The notes under the pieces are model-generated. The model was not told where the DNA came from and ran no database searches. It was given only the letters and a program-made list of their open reading frames with translations. The position numbers and the translations under genes were made by a program. A stretch of DNA of 13,022 nt from Palsa-1392 sp036493915 (GTDB taxonomy: Bacteria; Verrucomicrobiota; Verrucomicrobiia; Chthoniobacterales; UBA10450). Positions 1-7,268 of the stretch are shown piece by piece. Position 1 is the stretch's first letter. Each line of letters opens with the position of its first letter. The DNA lies in NCBI GenBank assembly GCA_036493915.1, contig DASXPA010000007.1, positions 1 to 13,022 of the forward strand, read 5' to 3'.

Positions 1-81
1 CGAAACCGTAAAGTTCCGGGCGACAAAAAAACCGTTCAAGCCGTGTCTACCTTCCTCACGTACTCGAAACGGGGAGCGCGC

Positions 82-109
82 AATATAGGAACAAAAATTT
101 CCGTCGCAA
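82..109 (-). promoter_or_regulatory. Putative sigma70-type promoter firing leftward off the window
   Basis: On the minus strand a -35 box TTGCGA (104-109) is followed by a 16-base spacer and a -10 box TATATT (82-87). The same architecture occurs upstream of hpd in this window, which strengthens both calls. Transcription would start near position 75 and leave the window at base 1. A purine-rich stretch, GAGGAAGG, follows at about 52-59, with a TTG codon at 37-39 that opens a frame of 13 codons to the window edge. That could be the start of a gene, but it is too short to identify. The element is seen in the sequence; its function is inferred. Confidence 0.45.
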
Positions 110-124
110 GATTATTTTCGCCAG

Positions 125-180
125 AGCGAGGGCACTGAGCGCCTCCCAGCGCGCGTAGAGTTGTCCCCGCCGCTCGGACG
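125..180 (-). repeat. Short duplicated remnant of the ABC-F gene tail
   Basis: Bases 142-163 match bases 377-398, inside the 3' end of the ABC-F gene, at 19 of 22 positions. The reading frame of this copy gives GQLYARWEALSALA, close to AQLYLRWEVLGALA at the true C-terminus. Similarity fades within about 20 codons on either side, and the frame has a TGA shortly upstream. This looks like a leftover of a partial gene duplication or of recombination with a related ABC-F gene. Apart from this and the promoter at 82-109, I see nothing coding in bases 1-353; the long plus-strand frame starting at 216 is the antisense shadow of the ABC-F gene. Confidence 0.5.
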
Positions 181-353
181 CCGCACCCAATCACGCCCCG
201 GCAGCCGTCGATCGCGTGGGATCGAGACGCTCTACGACCGCGGTTGATCCTCGCGCCCTGAATCAGGCCTCGACGGCGTGCTCGATGTTTTTCGGTCTCG
301 CTGCGCTCGGCCTGCTCGGCCGCCGCCTCCGCCGGCGCGAGAAACGGCTTGAA

Positions 354-2264
354 TTAGTCGGCGAGCGCGCCAAGCACCTCCCAGCGCAGATAGAGTTGCG
401 CCACGCGGTCGCGGGCGGCGGCCAATTCCGCCTCCAACTCCCGCCAGTTGCCAGCGTGTCTCGCGTAGAAATCGGGTGCCGCGAAAATCTCTTCCAGCCT
501 AACGACTTCGGCTTCGGCGGCGAGAATGGCGGCTTCTATGCCTTCGAGTTCGCGCGCTTCCTTCCATTTGAGTTTACGCGGCGCATTTTCGTTGTCGCCC
601 GGGGCGGCGATCCCGGCCGGTTTCAAAGTTGGCGACGCGTTAGATCGACCGGAGTCAACGCCTCCGGCGACAACGTCACGATCTCCACGCTTCTCGAGGT
701 AGTAATCGTAATTTCCTACCGCGTAACGAACGACACCATCGCCTTCAAAGGCGAGAATCGCGCTACAGACCCGGTTGAGAAAATAACGATCGTGGCTCAC
801 CACAATGACGTTGCCCTGGAATGCGACGAGCGCTTCCTCGAGCAGCCGCAACGTCCCGAGATCGAGATCATTCGTCGGCTCGTCGAGGATGAGAACGTTG
901 CCGCCGCGCTTGAGGATTTTCGCGAGTAAAACCCGGCTGCGCTCGCCGCCGCTGAGCTGCTCGATCCTCGTATTGATCCGCTCTTCGGTGAAAAGAAAAC
1001 GCCGCAGATAGCTGCGTAGCGTGATCCACTCCTCCCCCAGCCTAACGGACTCGCTCCCCTCGCCCACTTCCTCCCAAACCGTCTTCGCGTCGTCGAGCAG
1101 AAGCCGATTTTGATCGACGTAATTCATCTCCGTCCGCGCGCCGATCTCGACCTCCCCGCGTGTCGGCGTAAGCTGGCCGAGCATGATCCTGAGCAGGGTC
1201 GATTTGCCGAGCCCATTGCGGCCGACGATGCCGAGGCGCTCGTTAGGCGCGAGATTGAAGGAAAGGTTTTCGATCAACTTGCGACCTCCGAGTTCCATCG
1301 AAAGCTCGCGCAACTCGATCACGCGATTGGCCAGCTTCGGCGCCGGAGGGATGATCAGATCAACATCAAGTTCGACTTCCGGCGCTTCCTCCGCCGCCAT
1401 TTCGAAATAACGCTCCACCCGATCGACCGATTTCGTCCGGCGCGCGCGCGGCGCTTTCCGCACCCAGGCCAGCTCGCGCTTGAGAAACTTCTGCCGCTTC
1501 TTTTCCTGCATATCCTCGACCGCCGCCCGCTCCGCACGCGCTAGCAGGTAGTCGGTGTAGTTGCCGGCGTAGCTGTAGAATTTCCCGCGCGAAAGCTCGA
1601 CCACGCACGTCGAGACGCGATCGAGAAAGTAGCGATCGTGTGTCACGAAAAGCGCCGTCCCGCTGTAATGCGCGAAGAAATCTTCCAGCCACTCGATCGA
1701 CTCGTTATCGAGATGGTTTGTCGGCTCGTCGAGAATGAGGAAATCGGGACGCGCCAATAAGGCGCGGCAAAGGGCGACGCGCCGCTTCTCGCCGCCGGAT
1801 AAGGTCGCCACCGCGCGTTCCTCGTCAGGCGCATGCAGGTTTGTGATCAGGCTCTTGATGCGGTGTTCGAGATTCCAACCATCGAAATGCTCGATCTGCT
1901 CGAGCAACATCCCGCTGCGCGCGCTCGCCGCCGGCGCGCTTTCATATTGCCTGATGAGATCGAGCACGCGCTGTGCGCCGGCGAGAATGTTCGTGTGCAC
2001 CGTGGCCGTTTCATCGAGGGCAAACATCTGGGGCATGTAACCGACGATGAGATCACGCCGCAGATTCATCTCGCCGGCATCAGGCGCGGTCACGCCGGCG
2101 GCGATCTGGAGAAAAGTGGACTTGCCCGCGCCATTGCGCCCGACCAGCCCGATGCGTTCGCCTTCCAAAATGGCGAGCGATGCGTGATCGAGTATCACTT
2201 GCGTGCCGAAACGCACAACCAGCTCCGTCGCGCTCGCGATCGTTTTGGCGACTGTTTCAGACAT
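354..2264 (-). CDS. uup: ABC-F family ATP-binding protein, Uup type
   Basis: A soluble 636-residue twin-ATPase without membrane segments. The first ABC domain has Walker A GRNGAGKST (42-50), signature LSGGE (155-159) and Walker B DEPTNHLD (179-186). The second has GRNGLGKST (348-356), LSGGE (437-441) and DEPTNDLD (461-468). The linker (about 240-310) is basic and contains RELAWVRKAPRARRTKS, typical of the Uup branch. A charged C-terminal coiled coil (about 565-630) is also characteristic of Uup. ABC-F proteins bind the ribosome and act in translation or antibiotic tolerance; Uup has also been linked to DNA branch processing and transposon excision. The ATG at 2264 (MSETVAK) is chosen; an in-frame ATG at 2279 would add five residues and would overlap the vapC remnant frame. 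The ribosome site is weak for either start. Which ABC-F role it plays cannot be decided from sequence. Confidence 0.93.
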   Translation of the reverse strand: MSETVAKTIASATELVVRFGTQVILDHASLAILEGERIGLVGRNGAGKSTFLQIAAGVTAPDAGEMNLRRDLIVGYMPQMFALDETATVHTNILAGAQRVLDLIRQYESAPAASARSGMLLEQIEHFDGWNLEHRIKSLITNLHAPDEERAVATLSGGEKRRVALCRALLARPDFLILDEPTNHLDNESIEWLEDFFAHYSGTALFVTHDRYFLDRVSTCVVELSRGKFYSYAGNYTDYLLARAERAAVEDMQEKKRQKFLKRELAWVRKAPRARRTKSVDRVERYFEMAAEEAPEVELDVDLIIPPAPKLANRVIELRELSMELGGRKLIENLSFNLAPNERLGIVGRNGLGKSTLLRIMLGQLTPTRGEVEIGARTEMNYVDQNRLLLDDAKTVWEEVGEGSESVRLGEEWITLRSYLRRFLFTEERINTRIEQLSGGERSRVLLAKILKRGGNVLILDEPTNDLDLGTLRLLEEALVAFQGNVIVVSHDRYFLNRVCSAILAFEGDGVVRYAVGNYDYYLEKRGDRDVVAGGVDSGRSNASPTLKPAGIAAPGDNENAPRKLKWKEARELEGIEAAILAAEAEVVRLEEIFAAPDFYARHAGNWRELEAELAAARDRVAQLYLRWEVLGALAD

Positions 2265-2268
2265 GCGC

Positions 2269-2765
2269 TCACATACCACATCGATTGTCGACGATCAGCC
2301 CGGCGCTTTCCTTGCCTAACAAAAGGTCAGGCTCCGACGCTTGCAGCGGATTTTCCCAGCGCAAACTAACGAACCGCGAGAAGTCGCCGTCGGTCGAGCG
2401 AAGAATCAGGCCGTGTCGAGGGCGAGCGCGGCAAGATGCGCGTCGGGAACCGGGTTCGTCCGGCCCGCCGCTAACTTGATCAAAGGCGCGAGCACCTCGG
2501 GGGTGGGGCTCGGTGGGATTGGGCACATCAACCGATGGGCGGTCCAGCCAAGCTCTTCAGTTTGCCGCCAGGTCCGGCCGATTGCGAGGGACCGCTCGAA
2601 AATACGCGGATTCGTGAAGGCGGGCAAAGCCCGGCAGATTCGGCCAGGGCCAAGCGACGGACGCGGTCCCCTCGAGTCGTTCGTCCAGCCAGTACCGCGC
2701 CGCTTCGTGGCGGCTCATCGACGCGACATAAGCGTAAACAAGCAGTTGGCATCGACCAGAATCAC
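2269..2765 (-). pseudogene. vapC: Decayed VapC-type PIN-domain toxin gene
   Basis: Pieces of one PIN-domain protein lie in order in changing frames. GTG at 2765 gives VILVDAN, then a -1 base change near 2744 shifts into LLVYAYVASMSRHEAARYWL. A loss of about 2 bases near 2617 leads to TNPRIFERSLAIG, VPDAHLAALAL. A single-base loss near 2416 leads to HGLILRSTDGDFSRF and RWENPL (ending near 2344). The region around 2540-2570 also looks scrambled by compensating indels. The acidic residues expected of a PIN ribonuclease are still recognisable: VDAN, VPDAHLA and the two Asp of STDGDF. An intact VapC would cleave RNA and be held in check by VapB. With three net frameshifts no functional toxin can be made. 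The neighbouring large genes have intact frames, so general sequencing error is an unlikely cause. Confidence 0.85.
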
Positions 2766-2875
2766 GAAAACAATTCACCTTCCGCGACGGCGAGGACTTC
2801 CGCGACGTCATCGATATCTCCGACCAAACACCGCCCAGGACTGGCCGAACCGGTCCGAAAGCGCGCGCTCCTTCG
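2762..2875 (-). pseudogene. vapB: Truncated VapB-type antitoxin remnant
   Basis: The minus-strand frame ending at 2762 reads FRTGSASPGRC, then LVGDIDDVAEVLAVAEGE before its stop. This resembles the C-terminal toxin-binding tail of a VapB subfamily (pattern: RT, LGRC, DDV, ALAVAEGE) that I recall alongside VapC toxins of this kind. Its TGA (2764-2762) overlaps the GTG start of vapC (2765-2763) in a GTGA junction, the usual coupling of such pairs. No ribbon-helix-helix N-terminus or credible start codon is visible upstream, so the 5' half appears lost. The family match is from memory of the motif, so the assignment is moderate. Confidence 0.6.
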
Positions 2876-2958
2876 CTTCGGCCGGCGCTGCTGCTCCGCG
2901 CCTGCCCGCAGAACGTGATGAGTTAATGTCCACTGAGGACAATGGGGCAATTCGAGAG

Positions 2959-2990
2959 CTCGGCATGCTGGCGCGCGCCTCGGAATGACA
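2959..2990 (-). repeat. REP-like half repeat (GTCATTCCGAG type)
   Basis: On the minus strand this begins GTCATTCCGAG and continues through a perfect palindrome GGCGCGCGCC (2970-2979) to a second CCGAG. Its first 11 bases match the arm GTCATCCTGAG of the repeat at 9141-9163 at 9 positions. It sits in the non-coding stretch between the broken vapBC pair and the end of hmgA. Otherwise 2876-3037 holds nothing I can identify. Confidence 0.4.
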
Positions 2991-3037
2991 ACGCTCCACG
3001 ATTGGCGCGAGTTCTCCGCGCGGCGGTTTGGCAGCCG

Positions 3038-4225
3038 CTAATCGAGCCAGCTGAGCGGGTATTTCTCGTCGTCGAGTTTCACCGCTTGCTCGGTCAACTC
3101 GAGCGTATGTTCGGTGTCGAACATGACGGCCAGCTCTTCAGTTCGCTCGGCGTCCTTGCTCGCCATGATCGTGCCCGGATGCGGCCCGTGCGGAATGCCG
3201 CGCGGGTGCAAGGTGATCGAGCCCGCTTCAATGCCGCGGCGCGAGCCGAAATTGCCACGCACATAGAAGAGCACTTCATCAGCTTCGACGTTGTCGTGGA
3301 CCCAGGGAATCTTAACCGCTTCCGGATGGGTATCGAGCAACCGCGGCGCGAAAGTACAGACGACGTAGCCGCGGATCTCGAAGGTCTGATGAATCGGTGG
3401 CGGCTGATGGACCGTCCCAGTGATCGGCTCGAAGTCGGCGGCATTAAAGGTGTAGGGATAGACATAGCCGTCCCAGCCGAGGACATCGAAGGGATGGTGC
3501 GCGTTTATCACTTTCGTGAGGCGCGGACCATCCTTGACCAGAATTTCAACATCCTCATTCCGATCGATCGTGATCAGCTCGGTCGGGCCGTGAAAGTCGC
3601 GCTCGGAATAAGGCGAGCCCATCCGAATCTGGCCTTCATGGTTGAGGTAGCGTCGCGGGATCCTTACCGGTCCTGCAGATTCGAGGATAAGGTAATCTTC
3701 GTCCTCGATCCTATCGGGAACGAGCCGGTATGTAATGCCGCGCGGGATGACGATGTAATCCTCTGCCCGGTAACGCAGCTTGCCGAAAACACTCTCCAAA
3801 GTCCCGCCGCCTTTGAAGACAAAGATAATCTCATCCGCGCCGCCGTTTTTAAAGAACTCGAATTTGCCGAAGTTCTTCTCCGGCTTACAGCGGTAGGCAA
3901 CGATATCCTGATTAAAGAGAATCGGGACGCGACCGGTGTAAACGTCGCCCCGGCGCGGGATATCGGCGGTCTTGAAGTGGTGATGTCGTAAAGGACTCTC
4001 GGCAGCTTTCTTCAGTTCCTCGCACTTCAGAAGCTCGACGCCACGGACGCGGGTGGGTGGGCGGATATGATACATGATCGAGTAAGCTTCGTTGAAACCC
4101 TCGGTCGTGATGACATGCTCATAGGCAATGCCTTCGTTCTTATAGCCGCCGTTGGAGGAGCCATTGCGCTTGAACCAAATGTGATGCTTGGCCGGGATCT
4201 CCCCGAGCTTCTGGTAGTATGGCAT
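3038..4225 (-). CDS. hmgA: Homogentisate 1,2-dioxygenase
   Basis: A 395-residue cupin-fold non-haem iron dioxygenase that opens the homogentisate ring to maleylacetoacetate in tyrosine and phenylalanine catabolism; cytosolic. The N-terminus MPYYQKLGEIPAKHH and the motif PPPIHQTFEIRGYVVCTF are typical of the shorter bacterial branch (about 395 residues against about 430-445 in the human and Pseudomonas type). Likely iron ligands are H310 (WVHDN), E317 (ADEVLF) and H346 (PHGPHPG); the spacing H310 to E317 is one residue longer than in the human enzyme, so E317 is my best alignment rather than a certainty. The ATG at 4225 lies 11 bases after the hpd stop with GGGAG just upstream, so the two genes form one operon and are probably co-translated. 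Confidence 0.93.
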   Translation of the reverse strand: MPYYQKLGEIPAKHHIWFKRNGSSNGGYKNEGIAYEHVITTEGFNEAYSIMYHIRPPTRVRGVELLKCEELKKAAESPLRHHHFKTADIPRRGDVYTGRVPILFNQDIVAYRCKPEKNFGKFEFFKNGGADEIIFVFKGGGTLESVFGKLRYRAEDYIVIPRGITYRLVPDRIEDEDYLILESAGPVRIPRRYLNHEGQIRMGSPYSERDFHGPTELITIDRNEDVEILVKDGPRLTKVINAHHPFDVLGWDGYVYPYTFNAADFEPITGTVHQPPPIHQTFEIRGYVVCTFAPRLLDTHPEAVKIPWVHDNVEADEVLFYVRGNFGSRRGIEAGSITLHPRGIPHGPHPGTIMASKDAERTEELAVMFDTEHTLELTEQAVKLDDEKYPLSWLD

Positions 4226-4236
4226 GTCGGTCTCCC

Positions 4237-5370
4237 TTAGAGGTTGCCTCGCAGTTCCTGTTCCTTCTCCAGAGCCTCAAAGAGCGCCTTGAAGTTGCCT
4301 TTGCCGAAGCTCTTGGCGCCCTTGCGCTGGATGATTTCGAAAAAGAGGGTGGGACGATCTTCGACCGGCTTGGAAAAGATTTGCAAGAGATAGCCCTCGT
4401 CGTCGCGATCGATCAGGATGCCGAGACGCTGCAAGGGTTCCAAATCTTCGTCAATGTGGCCTACGCGATCGAGCACCGTCTCGTAGTAAGTTGCCGGGAT
4501 TTTGAGGAACTCCACGCCGCGATTCTGCAAGTCGGTTACGGTGGCAACGATATCCTTGGTCGCGACGGCGACGTGCTGGACGCCTTCGCCGTTGTAGAAG
4601 TCGAGATACTCCTCCACTTGTGACTTCTTTTTGCCTTCGGCCGGCTCGTTGATCGGAAACTTGACGAAGCCGTTACCGTTACTCATGACCTTACTCATGA
4701 GAGCGGAGTACTCGGTCGATATGTCTTTGTCGTCGAAACTCAGGATATTGCGAAAGCCCATGACGTCTTCGTAGAACTTGACCCAGGGATTCATCTGGTT
4801 CCAACCGACATTGCCGACACAGTGATCGACGTACTGCAGGCCAGTAGAAGCCGGATTGTAAGTCGTCTCCCATTTTCGAAATCCCGGCAGAAAGGCGCCG
4901 CGATAATTCTTACGTTCAATGAAAAGGTGAACGGTATCGCCGTATGTGTGAATACCGCTCATGACAACATCGCCTTCGTCATCGCTAAGTGTCTTTGGCT
5001 CCAGGTAACTCTTCCCGCCGCGACTGGTCGTTTCTTTCCAGGCGGAGGAGGCATCGGGAACGCGGAGAGCGAGATATTTTACTCCGTCGCCATGCGCGTA
5101 GATGTGATCGGCGATCTCATTATCTGGGCGCAACGGCGTGGTGAGAACGAAGGTCAGTTTATTCTGTCGGATGGCGTAACTGGCGCGATCTTTCTGGCCA
5201 GTCTCGGGCCCGGAATAGGCGAGACTTTGGAAGCCGAACGCAGTCTTATAAAAGTGGGCGGCTTGCTTGGCGTTACCGACGTAGAATTCCACATAGTCCG
5301 TGCCTTCGAGCGGGAGAAAGTCGACGTTGCTTGCGGAGCTGCGTTGCGGGGCTTCGATGGTTGCTTCCAT
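4237..5370 (-). CDS. hpd: 4-hydroxyphenylpyruvate dioxygenase
   Basis: A 377-residue Fe(II) dioxygenase of the vicinal-oxygen-chelate fold that converts 4-hydroxyphenylpyruvate to homogentisate, the substrate of the next gene product. It has two VOC modules (about 20-155 and 176-350). The iron triad is visible as H183 (QYVDHCVGN), H266 (GVQHVAVAT) and E345 (LFFEIIQRKG). The C-terminal helix with GKGNFKALFEALE, which gates the active site in this family, is complete. The ATG at 5370 is chosen because GAGGA sits 8 bases upstream; the frame stays open to 5454, but those 28 codons overlap the predicted promoter at 5440-5467. Later pathway enzymes (maleylacetoacetate isomerase, fumarylacetoacetase) are not in the window. 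Confidence 0.96.
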   Translation of the reverse strand: MEATIEAPQRSSASNVDFLPLEGTDYVEFYVGNAKQAAHFYKTAFGFQSLAYSGPETGQKDRASYAIRQNKLTFVLTTPLRPDNEIADHIYAHGDGVKYLALRVPDASSAWKETTSRGGKSYLEPKTLSDDEGDVVMSGIHTYGDTVHLFIERKNYRGAFLPGFRKWETTYNPASTGLQYVDHCVGNVGWNQMNPWVKFYEDVMGFRNILSFDDKDISTEYSALMSKVMSNGNGFVKFPINEPAEGKKKSQVEEYLDFYNGEGVQHVAVATKDIVATVTDLQNRGVEFLKIPATYYETVLDRVGHIDEDLEPLQRLGILIDRDDEGYLLQIFSKPVEDRPTLFFEIIQRKGAKSFGKGNFKALFEALEKEQELRGNL

Positions 5371-5439
5371 AATTTGGTCCTCGGTTGGATGAATTCGTTG
5401 CGGCGCTACGAGCGGCCGGTCATTTGCGGTGACGCCACA

Positions 5440-5467
5440 AATATAAACCGGCATTCCGCTGCCGCAA
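5440..5467 (-). promoter_or_regulatory. Predicted promoter of the hpd-hmgA operon
   Basis: On the minus strand -35 TTGCGG (5462-5467), a 16-base spacer and -10 TATATT (5440-5445). The start site would be near 5433, leaving an untranslated leader of about 60 bases before the hpd ATG. The element lies directly downstream of the kinase stop at 5484, so hpd-hmgA can be transcribed independently of the hydrogenase-kinase operon, although read-through is possible because I see no clear terminator between them. Confidence 0.55.
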
Positions 5468-5483
5468 GAAGGCGCGCCTGCGC

Positions 5484-7268
5484 CTAACTTTGATCGGAGG
5501 TCGCCGATCCAAGCAGAGCCTGCTCAATGGCTTGAAATAACTTCGGCATATCGAGCGGCTTGGTGAGATACGATTGGGCGCCGGCGGCGAGCAAACGATC
5601 GGCGTGGGCGCTGGTCGCGTCGGCGGTTATGACGAGGACTGGAATTTCTGCGGTCGCCTTCTCCTGGCGAAGTTTCGCGAGCACCTCCTCGCCGGAAATA
5701 TCGGGCAGATAAAGATCGAGAAGGATGACGTCGGGCAAGTGGTCGCGCGCCACTTCCAGCCCGCCGAGACCGCGCTTCGAGGTCAGAAATTTCACTCCCA
5801 GCCGGCTCTGCAGGATGCGCTGTAATAAGCGCACATTGGAATCGTTGTCCTCGATATAGAGAAGGCTGAATTCCTTTCCCGCTACCTGGCTCTTCCATTT
5901 TGGCTTGAGACTTTGGGAATTTTCCCGGCGCGCCTTTTTGCGCGCGAGCGGGAGCTTGATCCAAAAAGTGCTGCCCCTCCCAACCACGCTCTCGGCGCCG
6001 ATTTCACCGCTCATGATTTCGACCAACCGTTTGCAAACCGCGAGTCCGAGACCCGAGCCTTCCACCTCGGTTTCCCCAGCGCGCAAACGCTCGAACGGAT
6101 TGAACAACATCCCGAGGTCTCCTGCCGAGATTCCCGGGCCCGTGTCGCTGAGCGTGATTCGCAGATGACCCGGCCCATCCGGGACGAAGTCGATCTCGAC
6201 GTCGCCGCCTTCACGATTGTACTTGATAGCGTTGGAAAGAAGATTCAAGAGCACCTGCATGAGACGCTGCCGATCGGCATCGACCTGCAGCTCGCTATCA
6301 GCTGTCTTGATGTGAATCCTGCGCGCAGCTGCCATCGGGCGGACCATGACGATGGCGTCGCGCATGAGCTGCCCAACCTCGATCGGCTCGATCGAAAGAG
6401 ACATGCTCCCGGCTTCGATCCTGGCGATATCGAGAACTTCGTTGATCAGCTCGAGGAGGTGGTGACCCGCCTTCGTGACCTGCTGAATGCTTTCAACATC
6501 CTCCGCGCTGGAAAGGTTCACTTCGAGTAACTGTCCAAACCCGAGAATGGCGTTGAGCGGGGTCCGCAACTCATGACTCATGCGCGAGAGAAACTCACTC
6601 TTGGCCCGATTCGCACGATCGGCTTCTTCCTTGGCCTCAAGCAGTGATCTGTTCGCAGCGGCCAACTCAGCCGTCCGGGCTTCGACCAGTTGCTCGAGCT
6701 CTTGACGGGAACGCTGTAGTACTTCTTCGGCGTCCTTCAGTTCGGTGATGTCATAACCGAGACCTTGGACAAAGGATGGCCGTCCGGAGGAGTCGCGCAC
6801 GACCCGCGCTTCGCCGTGGATCCAGACCACCCGGTTATCCTTGGTGAGAAAGCGATAGTCGGCCTTGAAAGGCTCGGCCCAGGAGACAGTGCGGGAAAAT
6901 TCCTTGTTCCAGCGCGACTTATCATCGGGATGGAGGCGCTGGTACCAGAGAATGGGGTTATCGATCCACTCCTCGGCACTGTAGCCGAGCAAGGTCTCGA
7001 TATGTGGGCTGACATAGATCTCACTCAGTCCGTTCTCAAAAGAGGCCATGAAAGTGACCGCCGGAATCTGCTCGACAAGCGTGCGATAGCGCGCTTCAGC
7101 CTTGCGCACGCGCTCGCCCGGTTCATCGGTCGCGGTGGCCGCTGGAGTCTCCTGCAAATCCTCCAGTTCGAAGCCTGGAACAAAGGCCTTGGCCATCTGC
7201 AGCAAGGACGAAATTGCCTCCATGTCCTCGGGCAGCTCTGGTCGAAGCGATGCTGGGCCGGCTTCCAT
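5484..7268 (-). CDS. Soluble PAS hybrid sensor histidine kinase (PAS-HisKA-HATPase-REC)
   Basis: 594 residues with no membrane segment, hence a cytosolic sensor. Order: N-terminal segment 1-55; PAS with PAC motif about 57-178 (VWIHGEARVVRD, GLGYDITELKDAE); coiled coil about 180-225; HisKA with the phospho-accepting H232 (SHELRTPLNA); HATPase with N box N346 (LLSNAIKYN), G1 DTGPGI (375-380), F box FNPFERL and G2 GSGLGL (404-409); C-terminal receiver with D474, phospho-acceptor D518, T548 and K570. All key residues are present, so it should be active. The ATG at 7268 overlaps the restored stop of the hydrogenase large subunit as TAATG, arguing for translational coupling; the frame upstream to 7367 is only hydrogenase sequence read out of frame. 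The pairing resembles hydrogen-sensing kinase partners (HoxJ, HupT), but ligand and output are unknown; no DNA-binding regulator is nearby. Confidence 0.92.
   Translation of the reverse strand: MEAGPASLRPELPEDMEAISSLLQMAKAFVPGFELEDLQETPAATATDEPGERVRKAEARYRTLVEQIPAVTFMASFENGLSEIYVSPHIETLLGYSAEEWIDNPILWYQRLHPDDKSRWNKEFSRTVSWAEPFKADYRFLTKDNRVVWIHGEARVVRDSSGRPSFVQGLGYDITELKDAEEVLQRSRQELEQLVEARTAELAAANRSLLEAKEEADRANRAKSEFLSRMSHELRTPLNAILGFGQLLEVNLSSAEDVESIQQVTKAGHHLLELINEVLDIARIEAGSMSLSIEPIEVGQLMRDAIVMVRPMAAARRIHIKTADSELQVDADRQRLMQVLLNLLSNAIKYNREGGDVEIDFVPDGPGHLRITLSDTGPGISAGDLGMLFNPFERLRAGETEVEGSGLGLAVCKRLVEIMSGEIGAESVVGRGSTFWIKLPLARKKARRENSQSLKPKWKSQVAGKEFSLLYIEDNDSNVRLLQRILQSRLGVKFLTSKRGLGGLEVARDHLPDVILLDLYLPDISGEEVLAKLRQEKATAEIPVLVITADATSAHADRLLAAGAQSYLTKPLDMPKLFQAIEQALLGSATSDQS

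Noticed and set aside
308..322. Possible terminator hairpin CGGCC-tgctc-GGCCG downstream of the ABC-F gene
   Set aside because: The stem is only five bases and no T-tract follows in the direction of transcription; in such G+C-rich DNA this is likely chance.
2942..3991. 349-codon open frame on the plus strand
   Set aside because: It is antisense to hmgA, has no family resemblance, and mirrors the codon pattern of a real G+C-rich gene. The same applies to the long plus-strand frames at 216-929, 4822-5487, 5913-6530 and 6765-7388, and to the minus-strand frames under the plus-strand kinase.
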